Under the pieces are notes generated by a model. That model worked only from the letters and a program-made list of their open reading frames with translations, did no database searches and had not been told where the DNA came from. This document shows positions 56,815 through 64,000 of a stretch of DNA of 64,000 nucleotides, in pieces. The position numbers were made by a program, and so were the translations under genes. Every line of letters starts with the position of its first letter. The stretch's first letter is position 1. This DNA comes from Trissonchulus latispiculum (Eukaryota > Nematoda > Enoplea > Enoplida > Ironidae): positions 1-64,000 of the forward strand of contig JASAND010000509.1 of the NCBI GenBank assembly GCA_030248195.1. Direction: 5' to 3'.

Positions 56815-58356
56815 GCACGTTCACCGCTGTATGAGTGAATCTGCACCTCCGACTACACGGAGACAAGCTGCCAACCAAGCGGCTGAAGGAGATTCTAGTA
56901 GTCGACGCCGATCCCGACCCCGTTCGAAGACTCCCCATCGAAGCTCGTCCTTGGAGAATTTGCAACGACACCTGTCTAACCAACAACAGCAAATTGAACA
57001 GGATCGACTTCAACTGCGAAGCTTTAGCCAAGCTCTCACAAAGTTTGAGACTCAACTATCAGGAATAAAGGCTGGTTTTACTGATCACCTTGAAGGTGTG
57101 TCCCGAGACTTACACCAACTTCAAACTAGTTTTCAAACCTACGATCCTAATTTTCTCTCAGCTCTTCAGCGAGAGCCCTTAATCAGCTGCAGCACCTCCA
57201 GGCTTCAATTGGACATATTCAGCATCAGAACCTACAACCACTGCCAATCATGCCAGGACCAACCGGAATTTCCCTCCCTAAGGACGCGGTAACGCTGTTT
57301 TCAGGCAAGCCGGGGGAGAAAATCAAGGAATGGTTTGTTTCCTTCGAATTCATGGCCGATACCAAGGGCTATGACGATGACCAGAAGGCCAAAATGGTAC
57401 CAGTGTTTCTCCAGGAACAAGCCCGGAAGAAATATCTCGACCTTGATCCTGCCATCAAACTTGACTATGGTCAACTCAAAGCCCAACTTCTCACCCTCTT
57501 GGAAGATAAAGAGGCAGAAATGATGGCGGGGTTTGGACTGGCTGCCCATCAACAGCGACCTAATGAGTCCACCGCAGACTTTGCGTGGCAATTGCAAAAA
57601 CTAGCCGATGATGGTTTCCCGGCGCTTGATGCTGCCGGAAAGGAAAGTTTTCTGCATAAATACTTTTTGTTAAATTTGAATCCTTATTATCAGCGAACCC
57701 TCCAGGATGCTGTCAGAAAAGCGCAGCAGCTTGAGGCTCTTGAAGCTATCAGAACGCAGACACTTCCGGTAGGCCTCGCTGCAGTCTCCTCTATGCCTGT
57801 AAATGCCGTTGCTGCTGCTCCTATGCCCTCAGTCCCGGCTTCTCCACCAGGTGGTTATTCAAGTAATGCTGCACAGAATGCTCAGACCCAGCAACTGCAG
57901 CAGTCAATGGAGCAGCTACAGGAACAAGTGAAAGCGCTGGGAAGACAACTGGCGCTCAGTCAGAATCAAACAAGATATGAGCCTCCTCCACGCTATGGTG
58001 GTAGCAGTAGGACCCCAAATAATGGGGATAGGGCTCCAAGGAGACAGTTTACTACTGATAGTCGTCTGGTTTGTAATTTTTGTGGTAGACCAGGACATTA
58101 CGCGTCCGCCTGTCGACAGCGGCAGGCTAGGTACTCGGCTCCCTCAAGGACTTATGCGCCTGCGCAGCTGCGAAATCCCATGTTATCGGGAGGAAGTCGT
58201 CCCCAGAGTGGTCCATCGTCGTTTGGAAGTGGTGGCAACAGACCGCAGATGTCGCCGCTCATAAACCAGCAAGAATCAAGCAGAAGTGAAACTGTTACTG
58301 ATCCTTTGGACAGCCGGAACTATGAACTTCAACAAGACTTGGCAAGAGAGCGGTAA
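56813..58356 (+). pseudogene. Gag of the Ty3/gypsy element, one frameshift
   Basis: ATG at 56813 opens a basic, serine/arginine-rich N terminus (RRRSRPRSKTPHRSSSLENL) and a glutamine-rich coiled coil. Near 57178 the frame changes; in the new frame capsid-like sequence follows (LFSGKPGEKIKEWFVSFEFM, PVFLQEQARKKYLDL, LNPYYQRTLQDAVRKAQQLE), then an alanine/proline linker, a second glutamine-rich helix and one CCHC zinc knuckle, CNFCGRPGHYASAC, at about 58072-58113. This is a standard Gag layout: assembly of particles and binding of element RNA in the cytoplasm. TAA at 58354-58356 ends the frame, but the same frame continues into the next segment. Whether the shift is mutation or programmed cannot be told; its position within the matrix/capsid border makes mutation more likely. 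Confidence 0.88.
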
Positions 58357-59541
58357 ACGAATCAGTTGTTGATGGAACAAAATCAACGACTGTCTGCTCA
58401 ACTCAGTTAACAACAATCTGCGGCACGCAGTGTGTCCACTGTCACTAGTGGTAAACCGTCCAATTGGGTCATGAGAGTTAGTACAACAAACCGACGGCGT
58501 CCGTAGAATTACAATCGGAATAATGTCAATCGTGCCAGCACACCAATTCAACGCTCCAGCTGGACATTTCACTGGACTACACTCCTGTTCTTGGTATTCT
58601 CTTCATTGATTCTTGGGATTAACGCCGATAACGCTCTGGTTGCCCCAGAACATCCCATGCTCTGCATATCGGACGAAGGGAAGTCATTCTGGCGGTTGCC
58701 TGAATCTTTGCAATGCGGCATGACCTATACTGAATCTGACGCGCAACCATTTGCAACCGATGTCCTGCTCTATAAGCGCAATTACGTTCAATATAAGTCT
58801 GTTGCTTATAAGTGCGCCATGGTGAAGCAAACAAAAGAAGTTTTCACCTATTTCTTTGCTACCTACCATTTGGACGAAGACAAGAAAACCAACGTTCGCG
58901 TTGACGCCGATGAATGCTATAGTATGAAGGAATGGCATAAGTGTGCCCAAGGACCACTGAAAAAGGTTGGTGAACTATATGAAATGGAACTGAAACTGGA
59001 GTGGTGGTATTCAGGTGGGGGTATTGATTGTTGCAAATGGCGTACGTTCGAAGTCACTAATTGTTACCTGCACAAGGCTGTAGTGTATAAGCGCCATCAC
59101 TCAGATCAGATGGAAAGCTCAGCCGGTGATGTAAGTCATTGTGACTATTCCACTGGTAGCTGTCAGCTCAAAGATGGTACCCACTTGTTGTGGGATGTTA
59201 ATAAAGATGAAAAGTGCGAATACCTCCCTTGGAAACCGATGCCTGGACTTCAGTGGGATACTAATTGGCTATCCGAAGATGACAACTTGGCTCTTACCTT
59301 CACTTACGGATGGATGTCCAAGGACTGCGACGGGAAGAAAATCCGAATCAGCGATCAGGGGATCCCTTTTCGCATCTTGTCGCAACGTTTGTACTGGCTA
59401 CAACGCGGACATCACTCCCGTTCTAAACGGCAAACGGCCCCTTCCACGAACACGGACAGTGAGGGAGCTCCTCAGGAAGTGTTAAATGAAGCTACTCTAC
59501 AGAAAGTAATGGATCGAAACAATGCTGGTGAAGTTCATTGA
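58357..59541 (+). CDS. Envelope-like cysteine-rich glycoprotein segment, in the gag frame
   Basis: After two further stops (58408 TAA, 58504 TAG) the gag frame stays open to TGA 59539-59541. A hydrophobic stretch, WTTLLFLVFSSLILGI (about 58576-58623), could be a signal peptide or membrane anchor. About 310 residues follow with 12 cysteines (for example PMLCIS, LQCGMTY, IDCCKWRTFEV, HCDYSTGSC, KCEYLPW) and a furin-type RSKR at 59419-59430, after which only about 36 residues remain. No fusion peptide or C-terminal anchor is seen. These features resemble the surface part of an envelope glycoprotein, but I do not recognise the family; viral glycoproteins captured by retroelements are a possible source. 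It has no good ATG start: the open part begins after the stop at 58504. Position between gag and protease is unusual, since envelope genes normally follow integrase. Confidence 0.6.
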
Positions 59542-59621
59542 GTGAAGAGTTCATTGATTGAGTTCATTCATTCAGTGAAACTGCGGTTTCCAGCAGTGGT
59601 GATGATGGTGAAGGCCCTGGA

Positions 59622-60475
59622 TTGGTTTCCTATTTGGCCATTGGGTCAATGGATGATGTCCCAGCAGCAGCCCTCTCATATATCGAGGTCCCTGTTAACG
59701 GTCGACCAATCCGATCCTTGCTCGACACAGGGAGTCATATTACGTTGATTTGGCGAGATCAGTTGAAGTTATTACCGCTTTCAGTAATGGATACTTTTCG
59801 ACCCGAGACGAAATCAGCCGCGTCTGTCACAGGAGAAAGTGTACCACTGTTGGGCTCAGTTACATTAGATTTACAACTCGGGGACGAAACCTAATTACAA
59901 AAGATGTGTCCACAGTGATGATAACACAACCTCTAATACTAGGACTTGACTTTTTGGACAAGTACGACGACGTTCATCTCTCCTTCCGTAAGAAACGGTT
60001 GCAAATTGGTAAACACCAACTTACGCTTACCCGAGACATCAAAGTAGCACGATTGGTAGCCATAAATAATGTGGTGGTACCACCTCGTTGCGAAATGGTG
60101 ATTCCTTGTCGGTATGACAGGGCAGGCTTAATGGGAGATATAATCTTTACTCCCCATGAAGCCAACATGATCAAACTGGGACTGCAGGCGGCTCGTGCCG
60201 TCTTACCGCCGGTGGCCGATGGATCCTTGCTTCCTGTTAAGTTATTGAATCCATCGGAAAAGGAAGTGACGGTCTATGCCAACATGGTTATGGGATGTGT
60301 GGAATCCGCCGGAAACATCAAGTGTGTTGGCCAGATTAACGCTATCAGTGTTTCTGGGCCAGTCACAAGTAATGAAATTCCGTACCCAGACATTGCCACT
60401 GCAGTCGAGAGGGCATTGCCAAAGAAGGCAGACCTGTCGCTAACAGATGGTAACGCCAGAGAGGCGAAACAATAG
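59622..60475 (+). pseudogene. Aspartic protease region of the Ty3/gypsy element
   Basis: The first frame has VPVNGRPIRSLLDTGSHITL, where LLDTGS is the catalytic aspartate motif of retroviral-type proteases. The frame breaks near 59890. In the next frame PLILGLDFLDKYDDVHLSF is the usual flap-to-end block (I-L-G-x-D-F-L). A linker of about 170 residues follows to the TAG at 60473-60475. The reverse transcriptase continues in that same frame, so this stop is probably a mutation. The enzyme would cut the Gag-Pol polyprotein. Confidence 0.85.
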
Positions 60476-61540
60476 ACCCTCAAGCAGTTGGATCTGTCCA
60501 AATCTAAGCTGACTGACACTCAAAAATTCCATCTTCGGCGATTGTTATTACAGTATGCCGATCGTTTTGTTGCTCCTGATGGAGAATTAGGCCGCACTGA
60601 CCTAATTAAGCACACCATTAATACGGGTGATGCCATGCCTTTAAAGCAGCATCCCTATCGGATCCCTGTCGCTCAACGAGCCGTTGTGAAGGAGCATATC
60701 GACAAAATGCTGGAATCAGGAGTCATCCGACCTAGCAAGAGTCCCTGGGCCAGTCTCATCGTACTGGTCACTAAAAAGGATGGAACCCTGCGCTTCTGCG
60801 TGGATTATCGGAAACTAAATGCTCTAACGAAGAAGGATGTGTTCCCATTGAAGCGAATAGATGAGATCTTGGATGCACTGGGTAACGCTCATTACTTCAG
60901 TACGTTGGATATGGCTAGTGGGTACTGGCAAATCCAGATGGCAGAAGAAGACGCCGAGAAAACGGCGTTTTCGAGTCTCTGGGGATTGCACGAATTCACT
61001 GTAATGCCTTTTGGCCTGTGCAATGCCCGTGCCACGTTCCAGCGTCTTGTTTGACGTAGTACTCTCAGGATTGCAATGGCAGTCTTGTTTGTCTTACATT
61101 GACGATATCGTCATCTTCTCCGCAACCTTTGAACAGCATTTAGTAGATCTTGCGTCCAGTTTATATCGACTTCGAGAAGCCAACTTAAAGTTGAAGCTAT
61201 CCAAGTGTACGCTGTGCACTGACAAAGTCCTTTACCTTGGACATTTCATTTCTGGGAAAGGCCTGGAGCCAGATCCAGTAAAAATAACAGCAGTCAAGGA
61301 TTGCCCTCGCCCTCAAACCGTATCCGAGTTACGAAGTTATTTGGGCATGTGCTCCTACTATAGGAGATTTGTTCCTGGATTTGCATCTTTGGTTCACCCA
61401 TTAAATCAGCTACTGAAGAAAAATGCTAAGTTCTACTGGTCGAAACAATGCGAAGACGCTTTCACTGCGTTGCAAGATTGCTTGGTAAAAAGCCCTGTTT
61501 TGGCGTTCCCTGACTTTCAGAAACCATTCAGTCACTGTAG
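60476..61540 (+). pseudogene. Reverse transcriptase of the Ty3/gypsy element, one frameshift
   Basis: The first part has HPYRIPVAQRAVVKEHIDKM, SPWASLIVLVTKKDGTLRFC, DYRKLNALTKKDVFPLKRID and YFSTLDMASGYWQIQM, the usual motifs 1 to 3, then MPFGLCNARATFQRL. Near 61040 the frame changes by one base and goes on with LSYIDDIVIFS (active site YIDD, where YVDD is usual) and LGHFISGKGLEPDPVKITAV, LRSYLGMCSYYRRFVPGFA (thumb). The protein would copy element RNA into DNA in the particle. A single lost or gained base in the palm makes this copy inactive. Confidence 0.93.
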
Positions 61541-63424
61541 ATGCCAGCGGAGTCGGCATAGGCGCTGTACTATCTGAGCTCCACGAGGATGGAGAGCACC
61601 CAATTGCCTACGCTTCCCGAGCACTTAATGATGCAGAACGCAACTCCACTGTCACCGAGCAGGAATGTCTAGCAGCAGTGTATGGTGTGAAGACTTTCCG
61701 CCATTACTTGGTGGGTCACCACTTCACCTTAGTCACTGATCATGCTGCTCTTCGCTGGCTGCTAACCACCAAGACACCTTCCGGGCGAATAGCTAGATGG
61801 GCAATTTGGCTCCAAGAATATGACTATGATGTCGTGCATCGACCGGGAAAGTCCAATATTGTAGCTGATGCCTTGTCACGACTTAACTTCAATGCTGTAA
61901 GAGAGCAACAGCCTTCTCTTAAGGTACAGGCAATCTTTGATAACCATCTGGATGATGAGTGGGACGATTCTAAATTTTATGAATCGGATGCTGCTACAAT
62001 GGCGAAGGAACAAGCGAGAGATCCAGACTTTGCTCTCATCTATGCATATTGCCAATCTGGTGAGTTACCAGATGATCCAAACAAGGCAGCCGAAATTCTA
62101 TTCTCCTCGCCTCGTTACGATATTTCCAACGGTGTGCTAATCCATCTTTGGCCACACGTGAAACCACCTAAAACAGTTTACGAACAAATAGCTGTGCCAA
62201 GCAATGTTCGGAATGACCTGCTTAAATCCTATCATGAAGAACCGTTGGGCGCTCATCTAGGAGCGAAGCGAATGTACCATCATCTTCTGGAGAAATATTA
62301 CTGGCCCACCATGCGGAAGGATGTGTACCATTATTGTCAGAGCTGCCATGCGTGTCAAGCTCGCAAAAATCCTCCACGAGCTAATCGAGCTCCACTCCAG
62401 TCTATTTCCGTTTCGGAGCCTTTTGAATGCGTCAGGATTGACATACTCGGTCCCTTTCCTCTCTCACTGTCGGGAATGAAATACATTGTTGTTTTCATGG
62501 ATTACTTCACCAAATATCCAGAATGTGCCGCCATTCCCGATCAAACTGCACAGACGGTGGCAAAATGCTTTGTTGCCGACATCCTCTGTCGCCATGGAGC
62601 ACCTAGGCGACTTCTGTCAGATCGAGGGTCCAACTTCATGTCGAAGTTGCTAGCTGATGTGCTGGACCTCTGTGGGACCTCTAAAGTATCCACAACGCCT
62701 TATCATCCACAGTGCGATGGATTGGTCGAGAGGTTCAAACGTACTCTTTTGGGTATGCTGACATCATACGTCAACACTGGGAATACGGACTGGGATGTCT
62801 ATTTACCCCTAGTCCTGTTTGCCTATCGAAGTACGTTACAGGAAAGTACAGGGATCAGTCCTTTCCGGATGATTTATGGCCGTTCTCCGGCTCTTCCTCA
62901 GCGTGAGTACATCGATGAACCGAGTTTCGCCTTGGAACTCGCGTTCGAACTGCAAACTGTCTGGAGTATTGCCAAGGACAATCTTGAACTGGCCCAGCAG
63001 CGACAAGCCCGATGTTACAATCGAAAACTGAACTATCCCAGTTTCCAGGAGGGCGATCTTGTCATGTGGTATGTTCCCAAAGATGGCGTTGAAGTGGACA
63101 GGACCCTATGTAATTACTCAAATCCGAGGCACTAGTGCCACCATCAAACCTTTGTACGACCGACGATCGACGTCCTCGAAGGTAGTGCATACTAATAATT
63201 TAAAGCTGTACGATTTACCATATCTCCAACCGTTATCGGTGTCCTATCAGGAGGAAACGATAGAAGAGTTGGTCTCTGATGACAATTACGGCGAAATCGA
63301 CCAATCTGATCAAAATCCCGTTAATAACAATAATTGGTGTGGTCCGGTTAAAACTGATACCTTAGTGGCTGCACGCCCTCGTCGCATTCGACGTCGCCCT
63401 GACTACTTTCAAGCTTCCTTTTAA
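61530..63424 (+). pseudogene. RNase H and integrase of the Ty3/gypsy element
   Basis: After a shift near 61530 RNase H runs TVDASGVGIGAVL, AYASRALNDAERNSTVTEQE, YLVGHHFTLVTDHAALRWLL. Integrase follows without a break: zinc-binding H-H-C-C (HEEPLGAHLGAKRMYHH, CQSCHACQ), the catalytic DDE core (VRIDILGPF, LLSDRGSNFMS, HPQCDGLVERFKRTLLGML), and after one more shift near 63100 a GPY/F-like tail, KWTGPYVITQIRGTSATIKPL in two short pieces. It ends with an acidic/Asn-rich tail and a basic PRRIRRRPD motif, stop at 63422-63424. Integrase would insert the DNA copy into the genome. Confidence 0.93.
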
Positions 63425-63763
63425 AACTTTCTTTTGCTTGTATATTTAGTTAATGTGTATTAATGATGTAAGCAAATGCATATTAGAATGCTAGAACTCC
63501 TTTTGTTTGCAAACCCACGTTTTCCCATTTTACTGTAATTTGTACAAAATATACAAAATATTCTAGTTCATTCCACAGCACTAAGTGTGTACTTTCGTTA
63601 CAATTTCAATAACCCCAATCTCACTAACCAAACTTCTCTTACAATTAATATAACCCAGCTAATCATAAACTTTCTGTTCTCTCGTTTAGTTTCAGTTTTC
63701 CAATATCGTTCTTGCAAGATTGCGTTGGTTAAATTCTAAGTCTGCATTTGTTAAACTCTTGCT
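63425..63763. other. Region after integrase
   Basis: AT-rich sequence with no visible copy of the region before the primer site, so no 3' LTR can be named here. TACAAAATATACAAAATA near 63543 is a short direct repeat. Confidence 0.35.
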
Positions 63764-64000
63764 ATGCCCCGTATTACAGTACGGTGTTCTGACTGTGGAA
63801 ATAAACATTCCGTATCAGTAACGGCTGACGTTACTTGTTTCAGTGGAGAGGGTGACCTATGCCAAAACTGTGGAACCTCATTACAATATCAATACGAACG
63901 TTCCTCCGGCATGGAGACTCCTGTCCTTCAATCAACAATTACCTATTTTCCGGTTTACCCACCTTCGTTTGTTACCCCGGGGCCCCGTTTTCCGTTGGGA
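63764..64000 (+). CDS. Partial zinc-ribbon-like reading frame at the window edge
   Basis: From ATG 63764 a frame stays open for 79 codons to the end of the window. It starts PRITVRCSDCGNKHSVSV, followed after about 30 residues by GDLCQNCGTSLQYQYERS and a proline/tyrosine/phenylalanine-rich part. Two C-x-x-C pairs spaced like this suggest a zinc ribbon. It may be an extra gene of the Ty3/gypsy element before a 3' LTR outside the window, or the first exon of another gene. No family is recognised. Confidence 0.45.
   Translation, partial: MPRITVRCSDCGNKHSVSVTADVTCFSGEGDLCQNCGTSLQYQYERSSGMETPVLQSTITYFPVYPPSFVTPGPRFPLG

Larger units (their letters stand above)
56797..63424 (+). mobile_element. Ty3/gypsy retrotransposon with envelope-like segment between gag and pol
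   Basis: The internal part is read from a probable primer site (TGGTGGCAGCCGTGG at 56797) through gag, a cysteine-rich envelope-like segment, protease, reverse transcriptase, RNase H and integrase, ending at 63424. The order RT-RNase H-integrase and a GPY/F-type tail show the Ty3/gypsy group. The reading is broken by frame changes near 57.18, 59.89, 61.04, 61.53 and 63.10 kb and by in-frame stops at 58354, 58408, 58504 and 60473. The copy is thus inactive, though relatively young because every domain remains easy to read. A 3' LTR was not seen; the element may go on beyond the window. Confidence 0.93.

Noticed and set aside
57916..58572. Minus-strand frames across gag and the envelope-like part
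   Set aside because: Shadows of the plus-strand element coding.
1..64000. CRISPR arrays, operons or bacterial signals
   Set aside because: No spaced direct repeats of that kind; introns, SINEs and gene families are those of an animal genome.

Overview
This is invertebrate animal DNA, AT-rich, with short exons, GT-AG introns that often end in TTTTAG or TTTCAG, and a very heavy load of mobile elements. Several gene families point to a nematode or a close protostome: a gelsolin-like protein with four domains rather than six (the layout known from nematode GSNL-1), a divergent globin with N- and C-terminal extensions, and an ionotropic-receptor-like channel subunit. The species cannot be named from sequence alone; a nematode outside the Caenorhabditis group is my best inference.

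Host genes lie mostly in the left 28 kb. A Mediator subunit 29-like gene (plus, four exons, 738-3598) faces a secreted cyclase/kynurenine-formamidase-family gene (minus, four exons, 4913-7308). Next come a 2.4 kb fold-back element (7785-10199), an ionotropic-receptor-like gene (plus, 10833-12095) and a 15-exon gelsolin-like gene (minus, 14456-25755) that I could follow from start to stop codon in phase. One gelsolin intron (19618-23192) holds a complete sodium/solute symporter gene (SLC5 family, plus, three exons, 20833-23044). A globin-like gene (minus, 27522-28292) follows.

From 28.3 to 48.7 kb I find almost no host genes: tRNA-derived SINEs, a hAT-type MITE with 8-bp target duplication, several large palindromic elements, a decayed Ty3 RNase H fragment, an extreme G-rich block and one unrecognised coding stretch (43998-44565, minus).

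The right end is a retroelement cluster. It contains a tiny LTR element carrying half of an SGNH-hydrolase domain (48693-49806), a gag-only LTR element (50499-51879) inserted in a rearranged Penelope-like element (about 50.3-54.6 kb), a SINE with a 12-bp target duplication (55643-56020), and a long, damaged Ty3/gypsy element (from about 56.8 kb to at least 63.4 kb). The last has an unusual order: gag, then a cysteine-rich envelope-like segment in the gag frame with a furin-type site, then protease, reverse transcriptase, RNase H and integrase. A zinc-ribbon reading frame runs off the window end.

The strongest candidates for something undescribed are the gag-envelope-pol order, the SGNH mini-LTR element, and a three-copy family of near-perfect hairpin elements with a common centre. 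All intron positions are read by eye from splice signals, phase and family alignment, without transcript data.
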